Source: Ascarosepion bandense (lineage: Eukaryota > Mollusca > Cephalopoda > Sepiida > Sepiidae). From it: a DNA stretch of 64,000 bases. The notes under the pieces are model-generated. The model was given only the letters and a program-made list of their open reading frames with translations. It was not told the DNA's origin and searched no databases. The DNA is taken from contig JBBBDQ010000403.1 of NCBI GenBank assembly GCA_037127315.1, positions 2,958,001-3,022,000 of the forward strand, in the 5' to 3' direction. Positions within the stretch are counted from its first letter, which is position 1. Each line of letters opens with the position of its first letter. Below are positions 8,838-19,340 of the stretch, one piece after another. Both the position numbers and the translations under genes were made by a program.

Positions 8838-9640
8838 TAATCATTTCACCCCAAGCAAGGCATTCCGTTGCCACTATTGTGCATGGGGCTTCATAGGGGA
8901 AGGTAAAGAGGAGGAGTGGTTAGGTGTAGGAAATGTCAGAAGGAAGGTGATAGATGGGTAAGGATACTGAGGATGAGGGTTGGGCAGATGGGAAGAGTGT
9001 TTGAAAGAATGGGAGCGAGTTAGTGTGTTAGGAGGTGTCTATTGACTTTACATTTAAACTCCTGGAGATTGTAGCCGTCAGGGAAGCAATCATGTGGAAG
9101 GGAATTCCACAGTTGGGAAGTGCGAGAAAAGAAACTATTGGAGTAGAAGTTGCGGTTGCATTTTATCGGTTTCACTGTAAAAGAGTGGGATCTAGTTGCT
9201 AATCTAGTTTCTCGTGCAAATTCGTATCTAGGGGGCAGCAGTGATCTAAGTTCATTGGAGCAGAAGCCGTGAAAGTATTTATAGAAGAGACACAGGGAAG
9301 CCACGTCGTGCCGGTGAGAGAGAGGCTGCAGGCGGTCTGCCAAGTTGGTATCGATCACGTTACGGACCTTCTGCTGTACCTTGTTGAGAAGCCCGAGGAA
9401 AATAGCATAGCAGGAGCACCCGGCCAGATATTGCAGCAGTATTCAATGCACGGGCGGATGGTAGATTTATAAATGTGCAAGATAGATTCAGACGGAAAAA
9501 ACTTCTGGGCCCTGCACAGAGTGTTAGAATAAACTTCTTGTGTCCTTGTCGTGATACTGACCAAACAAAAGCAAGGGACCGGATGTTTGTACTTTAACGA
9601 CCAGAAAGCAAATGACCAAAACTTGTTGATGCGCATCCGG
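8838..9640 (-). mobile_element. Family B LINE (CR1/Jockey-like) 3' part
   Basis: On the minus strand: LYKSTIRPCIEYCCNIW-type motif (9355-9636 frame), then LSHRHDVASLCLFYKYFHGF and RTSQLWNSLPHDCF (9020-9358), then 3' UTR ending in poly-T on + at 8830. This is the C-terminal end of an RT ORF in two frames, so it is inactive. The clade name is inference from the motif style. Confidence 0.85.
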
Positions 9641-10430
9641 GTTTGTGCAGATGTTCCGGTTGAAAAATAAAACCTAATTAAATATTAAATTTCCATTTTG
9701 CGAGCCTACGTGAATTTTATTTATCAGCCAATGGGAAGCCCAGAATCAAATACAAGTGTGAAATTCCAAATGAGCTGCTTTGATCCAAAAAGTACATATA
9801 AAAAGCAGACACAGACAGACCCCAGCAGACAGGCAGACCCCGAGTAGAAGAGTGTAATCTATATCCCCTTGACCTAAGTCAAGTGGCTACTACACTTGCC
9901 TCTTTCCTTCTCTCCTGTCTAAAAAATACTTACCGACCTAAGGAGCGACTAAATCAAAGACATTCCTCACTTACACACTCCTCACATTCCTAAGCCTTAA
10001 ATCTCTTTCAGCTTATTATTTGCCTTGAACATTTTAACCTCAGTTGGACTTATATTCAAGTTATTACTTTAATTGTAAAAATATTAATTGATATGTATAT
10101 ATATAAATGTTATTTTTCAACTCAAATTGCTTTTCTTGATTTTATAATCATTTTATGACTTATAGTTGTCTATCTACCAGAAGGCCAAATTCCGTTAACC
10201 TGCAACAGTATGCAATTACCCTTCACTAAAACAGACTCCCACTACAACTAGAAAAGGAATAGATAAGCAACCCGCTATATTCTAATATATTACCAGAATT
10301 GGACAAAAATATATTACTCATTTCTAATGTTTAAAGCTTTCTCTTTGTTAATTTTATATCAATTTCTTCCTGAATTTAATTTAAAGCATTATATGCACCT
10401 CATGTTGAAAATTAAAAGAAAAAAATTCAT
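9641..10430. other. Possible LTR-like sequence, unresolved
   Basis: Contains a TATA-like ACATATAAAAAGCAG at about 9795 followed by repeated CAGACAGAC, and ends near CTGCAACA (10208). I could not find a matching direct duplication, so it is left open. Confidence 0.25.
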
Positions 10431-10479
10431 TGACTTTTTTTGCAAGAGTTCAAGTTTGGTCACAATGCTTCTATGTCAA

Positions 10480-11275
10480 AATTAACAGAGCATGGGTTAA
10501 AGGATCCACTTGTGATCAGAAAGTATGAAGTTGAAGTTCCGTAGTGGGGATATGCATCCTGAAGTATAATGTGGTAGAAGATATCCATCTGCAATAGACA
10601 TTAAGCCTCTGAAAACTTTAGTCGAACAAAACCTATGTCAAAAGGTCAGGTAAATGTCAAAAGTAATCTCAAGAAAATTGGCATGGTTAAGAAATTAGTA
10701 ATTGGGTCCCAAGTGAATGCAGTGAAAGTCAGTGTTTGATGTTTTAAAGTATGCTTAAGGATACATCTTCAAAATTTGTATTTCTTGATTGAATTGTGAC
10801 TTGTGATGAGAAATGAATTCTTTATGAAAAACATAAATGGTCAACTTAATGACTTGACGATGATGAAAGACCCAAACACTTTCCAAAACGGAAATTTAAC
10901 CAACAGAAAATGATGCTGACTTTCTGGTCATTCACTACTGCTGAAATTTACTGCCAGCAACTGGATAAAATGCACATTTAATTAAGTAAACTGCATTCAG
11001 AACCAATTTATCAACAAGGTTCAATTCAGCTTTATGATAATTCTCTGCTATATCTTGCCAGGAGGACACTGCAGAAGCACACCAACTTGGGATGCTAAAC
11101 TTTACCGCATTCACCATATTGCTCTGACCTTTCACCCACTGAATACCACTTTTCAAGTAAAATGGGAATGCTTGGAAGAAAGATTTATTCTCTCATTTGT
11201 AATTCCCCCATTAAGAGCATTATTATACCTGTGATATAATAACACCATAACTCAGGGATGACTCAGAATGGTTGA
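10480..11275 (+). pseudogene. mariner transposase relic
   Basis: Pieces in several frames read like mariner transposase: a helix-turn-helix end NLKKIGMVKKL (10670s), TCDEK (10800s), then TLQKHTNLGC-stop-TLPHSPYC and SDLSPTEYHF (11070-11160), matching the D34D-type catalytic tail. There are many stops and frameshifts. It is an old insertion. Confidence 0.75.
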
Positions 11276-11292
11276 AAGAAAAAGAAATGATA

Positions 11293-11362
11293 AGCATGCT
11301 TTCTTTTCAGAAAGGCTTTTATACTACTAAGACATACACAAAACTTTATATATATAACTTTA

Positions 11363-11393
<31 letters not shown>

Positions 11394-11530
11394 TCAGAGA
11401 GGCTTTTATACTACCAAGACATACACAAAACTTTATATATATAACTTTATATATATATATAAAGTTATATATATAAAGTTTTGTATATGTCTTAGTAGTA
11501 TAAAAGCCTCTCTGAAAAGAAAGCATGTTT
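11293..11530. repeat. Foldback repeat with a doubled left arm
   Basis: CATGCTTTCTTTTCAGAAAG ... CTCTCTGAAAAGAAAGCATG are outer inverted arms of about 75 bp. The left arm (GGCTTTTATACTACTAAGAC) is repeated at 11401 before the single right arm at 11460-11530. (TA)n lies in the centre. Confidence 0.8.
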
Positions 11531-12240
11531 ATGTATGTGTGTGTGTATGTATGTATATATGTATTCATAATCGAAGAATTGTGTGTGTGTGTATGTGTAT
11601 GTATGTATGTGTGTACTTCTATATGTATGTATAATTGTAAATGAATTTTTTTTTTTACCTAGCGATGTCTTTATTTAGTTTAAATCAAATAACCTAATTT
11701 TTTTTAAAAAAATTTATTTTAAATCCTATATCTTTTTATTCCCTTTAAAAATAATTATGCCTTTTTAAGTAAATGCCTTTTTCTAATACTTCAACGTTTT
11801 TGGGAAGTTAGGTTTTTGAATATGTCCAGCGTCTGTAATATATAAAAAATTTTTTCTTTCTTTTCTTTTTTTCCCTCCCTTCCTTCCTTTATCTCTCTTA
11901 TCTCCCAACTTTTTTCCGTGTTGCTTAACCTTACATCAATTCAACACGGCTGTCTGTTAATTTTTAAGTTACAATTCTCTTTCCTTTTTTCGTGAACCCA
12001 GACGGTGTCAATTTTTTTCTTTTCTTGGTTGTTTGTTTTTATTTTGTTTTATCTTTTTCTTTTTTCTTTTTCTTTTTTATTTTCTTTTTTAATTTCTTTG
12101 CAAATCTATTTAAAAAGTAAAATTAGACTGATTTTTCTCCAGTTTCTGAAAGGATTTTTCTGTTGCTGAGGTGATGTGTTATCCCCCGTGGGGATTTTCA
12201 TATCGAAATGGTCATTCAACATCACTGAATTAATCCTTTT
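11530..12240. other. Low-complexity T/GT-rich stretch
   Basis: GT-rich to 11640, then long pyrimidine runs (TTTCTTTTCTTTTTTCCCTC and similar). No gene or named repeat seen. Confidence 0.6.
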
Positions 12241-12271
12241 TTAATTTATATATATATATATATATATATAT

Positions 12272-12909
12272 ACAGTACTGTGCAAAAGTATTAGGACAAG
12301 AACTATTTTATCTTTTGTAAAACATCAAAATAAAGTTTCAAATAACCCCTGTCCTAACATTTTTGCACACGACCGGTAGTGTACAGAAGTATTAGAACAG
12401 GGATGATTTTCTTAAAAACCTCACTGAAATTCAAATACAGGGTTAAAAGCCAAGTAAATTGCTAATAAATATTGATTATTTAAAACTAGGTGTAAATAAA
12501 ATATAATAAAAAGAAGTTATATTTAATTTTTCTTATTTTCTATTAAGCAAGTTATTTTGAAACTACTCATTATTCTATTATCCTTGGATATGACTGATTT
12601 TTTTCTTATTCCCCCCTCTTGAATTGATGAATCTAATGTTACTTTGCAAGACACACTTTGAGAACAAATACAAACTGCTTGGCAGGAGATACCATTAGAT
12701 ATATTACAGAAGCTTGTGATATCAATGCCCAACAAAATGAAGGTTGTGATCAAAACAAAAGGTTTTTATACTAAATATTAAATTTATTTTGTAACAAGTA
12801 TTTTTTCTTGTTAAAGCATTTGTTGACTAAATCAAATAAAATTACTTTAATTAATTGTTTATTTTCTGTCAATATGCCTCATAAAAGCACTGTATATATA
12901 TGCACAGTA

Positions 12910-12916
<7 letters not shown>
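12272..12916. mobile_element. Non-autonomous Tc1-like element (probable)
   Basis: It starts ACAGTACTGTGCAAAAGTAT after (TA)n and ends TGCACAGTACTGTA before (TA)n. Inside is a second end-like motif (TGTACAGAAGTATTAGAACA at 12380). It shows no transposase. The (TA)n tracts at both edges fit TA-target insertion. Confidence 0.55.
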
Positions 12917-12960
<44 letters not shown>

Positions 12961-13207
12961 CCATGCAGAGAATAATATATCACATATATATCTACACTGT
13001 TAAGAAGTGCAAGAAGAAACAAAAAGAAAGGATCTTACACATATGGAGATACTCCTGTACCTGGTGAAGCCTTGTTTAGGATTTGTGATACATCTACAAT
13101 GTCCAAGGCATGGACATATTCCATAAAATGGAAACAGTGAGTTTTAGATTTTCTCTAAATGAGTTTGTGAACTGGAGTTTCTTTGTATATCTGGGAAAGA
13201 TATATTA

Positions 13208-13892
13208 TTAGGTTGTCCCAAAAGTTCATATACACTTGAAAAAATTGAAATTTTACTTGCCAAGTAATCTAAGGTTACCAGAAAACACTTGCAAAAAATT
13301 GAAATTTTACTCGCAAAAACAACAAAAATTATTGCTCAAAATAAGGACCATCATTTTCCAAGACTTTTTGCATTGATCTGGCTTCGAATCAAAGAATTCT
13401 TGACATGCTTCCTCAACTTCATCAAACTAGTCAAATCGACAGCTCTTCAGAAAGTGTTGCATTGAGCTAAAAAGGCCGTAATCTGATGGAGCACAGTCTG
13501 GACTGTAGGCTGGATGTGGCAGAACATCAACGCTGTCCAGCTCTTCAAACTTGTCTTTGGTCTTCCTGGCGGTGTGTGGCTTGGCAGTGTCCTGCTGCAT
13601 CATAGTGCACTTTCAGTTGATCAGAGCCAGGTACTTTGCTTCAACTTTTCGTAGACCTGCTCAAATTGCTGACAGTAAAGTTTGGCACTGATGGCATGAC
13701 CATTCAGAACCAACTCAAAATGCACGATTCCTTCTAAGTTCCACCAAATGCACAACATGAATTTCTTGCCGAATCGGTCTTGTTTTGGAACCGATGGTGT
13801 CTCTTGCCCTTTCTGAACTCGTCGCTTGTCTCGATTGTGCTGGACCAGATAGACCAATTTCGCAAGTGTTTAGGAACTTTGGGACAACCTAA
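13208..13892 (-). mobile_element. Internally deleted mariner element
   Basis: TTAGGTTGTCCCAAAAGTT at the left and its complement at 13874-13892, each with TA outside. The minus-strand ORF piece (13621-13857) resembles a transposase middle (FGKKFMLCIWWNLEGIVHFE). Downstream in another frame come DTAKPHTARKT and LPHPAYSPDCAPSDYGLF with the last catalytic Asp. At 685 bp against ~1.3 kb for a full mariner, the N-terminal half is missing. Confidence 0.88.
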
Positions 13893-14282
13893 TATCAAAA
13901 GAAAACTGCATCATTGACTTGTAAATTGCTGGGAAGGCAGATTTAGCCTTTTGCCAGGCCATGGAGGGTGCTGGCTAAAGAAAGCAATGTTTTGGTTTGG
14001 TTACCATGAAACCAACAGAAATTGACAGCTGCTTTCATCACTGTGCAGAGTGATGTCATTAAGCATCCATCACATGACTCGTATGACTTATCTTCATGAA
14101 AGGGAAGTAATCGCCTTCTGTATCCCTACACAAGCTGCTTGAAAATTTTTAAGCTTAAAGGCATCCCATTGCAAAGAACAAGCAGAGGCTGTCTTTAAAA
14201 TTTTCTTTGGTTCCACACTTTCAGAGTCATATTGCAAAGAAATAATGTAACTCAATGGCAGGAGTATATATATATATATATT
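13893..14282. other. Intron stretch between mariner pieces
   Basis: Unrecognised non-coding sequence, ending in a short (TA)n. Confidence 0.45.
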
Positions 14283-14396
14283 ATTAGGTTGTCACAAAAG
14301 TTCATAAACACTTGCAAAAAATTGAAATTTTACTCACAAAAACAACAAAAATTATTGCTCAAAATAAGGACCATCATTTTCCAAGACATTCTGCAT

Positions 14397-14402
<6 letters not shown>
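14283..14402 (-). mobile_element. mariner end fragment
   Basis: Repeats the first ~120 bp of the 13208 element (TTAGGTTGTCACAAAAGTTC, AATAAGGACCATCATTTTCC) and then breaks off into (TA)n. Confidence 0.8.
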
Positions 14403-14456
<54 letters not shown>

Positions 14457-14757
14457 TCACAGTTTCTTTTTGATTGATTTAAACACTGTTTAAATACATT
14501 AATTAAAGAATAAAAGTTGAGACTAAAATCAGGTATTATTTTTCAAAGAACCTAACATTAAAATTATATTAGTTTTCATAGATGGCAATAGAAATAACAC
14601 CTAAGAATATTCTGTACAAATAATTCCCCATTGCGACATTGGAACATTGCGACATCTAACAGATCTGAAAACTTGATAAACAATGCTCTTATCTTGATTT
14701 CAGTTGATGAGTATGGCAAAAAGAAATTCTTGTTTTTTTTCATGAATAGGATGTTTT

Positions 14758-15137
14758 AATTTTTTTTTTTTTTTTTAATCATTTCACCCCGAGCAAGGCG
14801 GAAACGCCACTGATGTGCAGGGGCTTACATAAATGTAAAAAGATTAATTAGAAAAGAGTGAGGAGTACAAACTAGTTAGAAAGGAACAATAGAAAGCAGG
14901 TGTGATGACAGATACATAGGTGGAGAGAAAGGGAAGGTTATACAGGGGTGGGGAGAGAGCTAGAGTCCAGTGGTTAGTAGATGAGTATTGACTTTGCATT
15001 TAAATTTCTGGAGGTTGTAGCCGTCAGGAAAGCAAGAATACGGGAGCGAGTTCCACAAGCGGGAAGTGTGAGAGAAGAAGCTGCAGGAGTAGAATTGTCG
15101 TCTGCATTTGGCTAACCTGAATGTGAATGGGTGGGAC
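14758..15137 (-). mobile_element. Family B LINE 3' end
   Basis: The minus strand ends in poly-A (poly-T at 14758). The coding tail is SHTSRLWNSLPYSCFPDGYN with frame intact to the stop in 14960-15184. Absent from the sister duplicated block, so it inserted later. Confidence 0.85.
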
Positions 15138-15142
15138 CCAGT

Positions 15143-15446
15143 TATGTGCATTGTGGTGCAGTAGATATTGACACGGAACGACAAATCGGGGAGCCGAATT
15201 CAAATTCCAGATGAATTTCTTGCATTCACTTACACACAAATACCCTTGGTAAAGGTATGAAACCATCTCTTCTACCCAGGTATGGGTTAAATAATAGGAC
15301 AGATTGGGTTCTGTAGCCTGGGTTGGCAACCAGTCTACCGCAGAAAGTAATGGCAATCTACTGCAGGATAATCTTCTGCCCAGTCAGTCATGTCTCTTTT
15401 AAGACATGATTGCCCAAAGTGTGTATCATGTGTGGCATTTAACTGA
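15143..15446 (+). mobile_element. tRNA-derived SINE, copy 2
   Basis: A-box-like GTGGTGCAGTAGATAT, a B box with GAATTCAAATTCC, tail hairpin TCATGTCTCTTTTAAGACATGA. Inserted directly against the LINE end, only in copy 2 of the block. Confidence 0.8.
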
Positions 15447-15469
15447 TATGCTGTAACTCTTCAGGACAT

Positions 15470-15800
15470 TGGCAGTCATAATTCTCCATAATTTTATTTC
15501 TGTCTTTTTGCCATCTGTAACAAACCCTGCTCTGAAACACATTCACTAAAGCTTGACAAGTAAGTTATGCATTTCCTTCCTCAGCCTCTTTCACCTGTGA
15601 GTATTAAATTTTCCAAGCCCTCTTTTCTCTTTATGTGCCCCAGAAATTTGAACTGTTTATTTTTAATGTTAAGTAGAAATGTTCTTTTTGTGCTGATGTT
15701 TCTAGAACTTTCTCATTGCTTACATGTTCGGTCCATGTTATTCTCAGTATCTTTCTGTAGAATCATATTTCTGTTTTCATAATTCAATGTTTGAACTTCA
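15470..15800 (-). mobile_element. Family A LINE 3' fragment upstream of exon 5
   Basis: Counterpart of 4800-5130, with about one difference per 20-25 bases by eye. Confidence 0.7.
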
Positions 15801-15821
15801 TTTTATTCTTCCTTTTTTCAG

Positions 15822-15932
15822 CCAATCCTTGTGGACTGAAACCATGCAAGAATGGCGCCAGTTGCACAAATAACGGAACAGAGTTTATCTGCACATGCAC
15901 ACCTGAATTTATGGGAAAAACCTGTATAGAGC
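15822..15932 (+). CDS. EGF-like module exon 5 (copy of exon 2)
   Basis: Identical over all 111 nt to exon 2, with the same CTTTTTTCAG acceptor and GTAAGT donor. It is an intact EGF module with six cysteines and the C2-KNGA-S-C3 O-fucose-type site. Intact frame, splice sites and phase support a functional exon rather than a pseudoexon. The upstream 350 bp are also duplicated but differ at several bases from the exon 2 flank, so the coding part is more similar than its surroundings. Confidence 0.93.
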
Positions 15933-16051
15933 GTAAGTCACATTTTAATCTCTATTCCCAATAATTCTTGCCTTATTTAATATGTTTTTTAATTCAATTA
16001 ATCATTTTTTATTTAAAATAAATAATTAAATTCTAATACCTTAATTTTTAG

Positions 16052-16162
16052 CAAATCCTTGTGGACTTGAACCTTGTAAGAATGGTGCCAAGTGCTTCAA
16101 TGATAATGATACATTTAGATGTGTTTGTACAGCTGACTTCATGGGAAGAACCTGTATTGAAC
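16052..16162 (+). CDS. EGF-like module exon 6 (copy of exon 3)
   Basis: Identical to exon 3, 119 nt downstream of exon 5, with acceptor TTAATTTTTAG and donor GTGAGT. The protein gains a second NPCGLKP/NPCGLEP module pair from the block duplication. A LINE fragment (antisense) begins about 40 bp into the following intron, which then runs 16.4 kb to exon 7. Confidence 0.93.
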
Positions 16163-16203
16163 GTGAGTACTTTATTTTCTATTGTTTGTTATGTTATTCA
16201 TTT

Positions 16204-16862
16204 TTTTTATAATCATATCTCCCCAAGCAAGGCAGTTTATTGACACTGGGGTGCAGGGGTTTACATAGGTGGAAAGTTATGAGAAAGAATGACAGGTTAT
16301 AGGGGGTGTCAGGAAGTGGGTAAGAGAAGGATGAGTGGATGGATAAAGGAGCATGAGAGAGAGGATGCAAGTTAGCAAGATAGGAGATGACTAATGATTT
16401 TTCACTTAAACTCCTGGAGATTGTAGCTGTCTGGGAAGCAAGTAAACAGAAGGGAATTCCACAGGCAGAGAGTGCGAGAAAAAAAGCTGCTGGAGTAGAA
16501 TTTGCTTTTACATTTTATTGGTTTCACAGTAAAAGAGTGGGAGGTAGTTGTTAATCTTGTGGCTTGAGTATATTCATACATAGGGGGCACCAGAAAGCTA
16601 AGTTCATTGGAGCAAAAGCCGTGAAAGTACTTGTAGAAGAGACACAGAGAAGCCACATTGCGCCGGTGAGAAAAATGACTGTATCTTGGCTGCCAGGTTG
16701 GGATTGATCACATTACAGGTTCTCCATTGGATTTTGTCAAGGACCCGACCAGATATGGCAACAGTATTCAATGCAAGGAAGGGTGGTAGGTTTATATATG
16801 TGCAGGATGGTTTCAGACGGGAAAAACTTCCTGGCCCTATACAGAGAACTGACCTTATTAGC
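16204..16862 (-). mobile_element. Family B LINE 3' part
   Basis: Minus strand: MASLCLFYKYFHGFCSNELS and RTLCLWNSLLFTCFPDSYN, 3' end in poly-T at 16204. Upstream RT remnants extend to about 16862 in other frames. Confidence 0.82.
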
Positions 16863-16931
16863 GAATGTAAATAAAATTTGTGTTTATGGTGAAAATAATG
16901 TTTTGGGAAGTTTAACTTTTGGACTTTTTGT

Positions 16932-17230
16932 GGATGTGCATTGTAGGACAGTGGATATCAGCTCAGAATGAGAAATTGGGAAGCTGAGTTTGAATTTCAG
17001 TTGAATTCATTGCATTCACTTATGTGCAAAGGTATTAATCCATTTCTTGCTTCCAGTTATGGGTTAAATAACAGGACAGATTGGGTTCTATAGCCTTGGC
17101 TGGCAACCAGTCTACCTTCAGAAAGCAATGGCAACCTATTGCGGGATAATCTTCTGCCCAGTCAGTCATGTCTCTTTTGAGACATGATTGCCCAAGCTTG
17201 TATCATGTATGGCACTTAACTGACTGACTG
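16932..17230 (+). mobile_element. tRNA-derived SINE, copy 3
   Basis: Full SINE with diverged A box (GTAGGACAGTGGATATC), B-box region GAGTTTGAATTTC, tail hairpin and TGACTGACTG end. It starts a tandem array of its own 3' half. Confidence 0.8.
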
Positions 17231-17272
17231 AATATAATAGTTGGAAACATAATTAAAATTTCTAGGCATAAA

Positions 17273-17323
17273 ATGGGGGATCGGTTTTCTATTGTTATGA
17301 AGTAATAAACTGATCCCCCACTA
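17273..17323. repeat. 50-bp hairpin element, copy 2
   Basis: ATGGGGGATCGG ... CTGATCCCCCACT; one end mutated. Confidence 0.65.
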
Positions 17324-17589
17324 ATTATACTTAATATAATAATGTAATATAATCCATCTTTTCTCACTTCAGCTGTAGGTCAAATAGCAGGACATATTGG
17401 GTTTTACAGCCTTGGCTGGCAACCAGTCTACTGCAGAAAGCAATGGCAACCTACTTCGGGATAATCTTCTGCCCAGTCAGTCATGTCTCTTTCGAGACAT
17501 GGTCGCCCAAGCGTGTTTCACGTGTGGCACTTAACTGACTGACTGAATATAATAGTTGGAAATATAATTAAAATTTGTACTGGGCATAA

Positions 17590-17640
17590 AGTGGGGGATC
17601 AGCTTTCTATTGTTAAGAAGTAATAAACTGATCCCCCACT
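17590..17640. repeat. 50-bp hairpin element, copy 3
   Basis: AGTGGGGGATCAG and CTGATCCCCCACT form a perfect 13-bp inverted pair; the best copy. Confidence 0.7.
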
Positions 17641-18309
17641 AATACTTAATATAATAATGTAATATAATCTATTTCGTGTCTGTCCAGGACATATTGGGTT
17701 CTATAGCCTTTGCTGGCAACCAGTCTACCGCAGAAAGCAATGGCAACCTACTGCAGGATAATCTTCTGCCCAGTCAGTCATGTCTCTTTTGAGACATGAT
17801 CGCCCAAGTGTGTTTTACGTGTGGCACTTAACTAACTGACTGAACTTTTGGACACCGAAAATGGCATGTTAAAATAATATGTTTTTGTTTTTGCCACTAG
17901 TATTACTGGATTCTCTTTCAGTTTTCAAAATCTCTATTTTCACATTCATTTTCGTCTTCTGTCTAATGCTATTCATGTAACAAGAAGGATGAGAAAGCAA
18001 AAGTTGATTCTCACTTCTGCTTGAATGCCAGTGAGAAAAATTGTGCATATCTTTCAATTAGAAGAAAAAATATATATATATAAATATTTCATCACCAAAT
18101 GTGTTACTTCCATGTCCTCTCCTATGGGGGATACCATGTATATCCACATTTTGCTATCTCCACCACCATCAGTGTTTGTCTGCACTGCTACATTTCTTTG
18201 AACCCTTTCTTTGTATATATCACATAATGATATATATTTTTATATATCAAGAACAATACTGGAGAAAAATGTATGACAAAGTAGGAAAAAGATTTCATCA
18301 AACTGAATT

Positions 18310-18895
18310 TGTGGTAAATTTTTGTTTTGTTCCCCAAAGGCCTTTTCCACCCCCCTCAAAACTTTCTAAAACATCCTTAATTCTGTGCAAATGTACATGC
18401 TGAACTCAAATTGATAATTGTTTATTGAAGAAACCTACCTTTTTTCATGGTATTGACCAGAAATACATCGGGCTATATCTCACACCTTACCTTTTGTTCT
18501 CATATCTGATTCACCGCTGAATGACTTGAGGCATAGGATACTTATTTTGGTCAATTTACTCCCTTTGAGCAATTACTTTTTTTGGTTTCGGAGCTCATTT
18601 TTTCGCGTAGTAATTGCAAAAGGGAAGTAAAAAAAAACGAAAAGTCAGGAAACTATGTGCAAAGTCAGTCTGCAGTGAATAACATTTTCTAACCGTGGTT
18701 AGTGGGTGAGATAAACAGCGACAAGAAGTTCCCTATTTTTATGCTTGATAACATGAAAAAAAGGTAGGTTTCTTCAATAAACAATTATTGATTTGAGTTC
18801 AGCATATAGATTTGCATGGAAATAGGGATGTTTTGGAAAGATTTGAAGGGGTAAAGGCCTTTGGGGAACAAAACAAAAATTTATCGAATTTGTTA
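18310..18895. mobile_element. Foldback element with ~135-bp arms
   Basis: The left arm (ATTTTTGTTTTGTTCCCC ... GTTTATTGAAGAAACC) is mirrored on the right (GGTTTCTTCAATAAAC ... GGGGAACAAAACAAAAAT). A nested inner pair, TTTACTCCCTTTGAGCAATT and AATTGCAAAAGGGAAGTAAA, lies near 18560-18630. It has no ORF. Confidence 0.78.
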
Positions 18896-19019
18896 TGTTG
18901 ATACGATTACTCATGGCTCACCATTTCACCATTCCTGGTGGAACTTCTGTTATCACAGTGTGGAATATCTGCTGACAAAAATAGTAGAAAGAAAAAGTCT
19001 AAGTGAAATTGCTAGATAA

Positions 19020-19340
19020 AAAAAAAATTCTCAGCACCCCTCCTTCGTATGTATGTGTAGTTGCATTAACACAAATTTAATTCAATGAAGTTCTAAAGAA
19101 CATAAATTTAATTTAATGAAGTTCTTATAACACAACTTTTCATGGGGGTAAAATAATAGAATGTCATCCATATATCTTAAATAAGTAGAATTGTTAGGTA
19201 TAATATCTTTGAAAGAACTGGATTCTAAGAACTCTAGAAATAGACAAACGAAAACACCATTAACAGGAGACACCATGGGCAAACCAAATGTTTGTTTATA
19301 AAAAGTGTTGTTAAAAGAGAAATAACAATGGTTAGGGATT
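19020..19340 (-). pseudogene. Penelope-like RT, downstream fragment
   Basis: The minus strand reads IPNHCYFSFNNTFYKQTFGL then PMVSPVNGVFVCLFLEFLES and TYLRYMDDILLF. FYKQxxGLPM and YMDD are RT motifs typical of Penelope-like elements. The RT stops after YMDD. It is separated from its upstream part by nested LINEs. Confidence 0.72.

Larger units (their letters stand above)
14485..16172 (+). repeat. Segmental duplication, copy 2 (holds exons 5-6)
   Basis: Colinear with 3090-5505. This copy carries its own insertions, a LINE 3' end (14758-15137) and a SINE (15143-15446), that are missing from copy 1. Exons are identical; upstream flank similarity is visibly lower. Confidence 0.75.
17055..17850 (+). 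repeat. ~317-bp tandem of SINE 3' half plus hairpin element
   Basis: SINE tail, AATATAATAGTTGGAAA spacer, 50-bp hairpin and AATATAATAATGTAATATAA spacer recur: SINE halves start near 17055, 17373 and 17683. The last copy stops after the SINE tail. Confidence 0.75.

Noticed and set aside
9641..10210. Second solo LTR
   Set aside because: A TATA-like box and CTGCAACA end are suggestive, but 5' end and flanking duplication could not be matched.
11263..11634. Frames of 101-120 residues on both strands
   Set aside because: Produced by the palindrome and (TA)n; mirror images of each other.
14705..14755. Possible exon after TTGATTTCAG (LDEYGKKK)
   Set aside because: Not 111 nt, no cysteines, runs into a stop, and the same sequence at 4730 is equally non-coding. 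It is duplicated intron.
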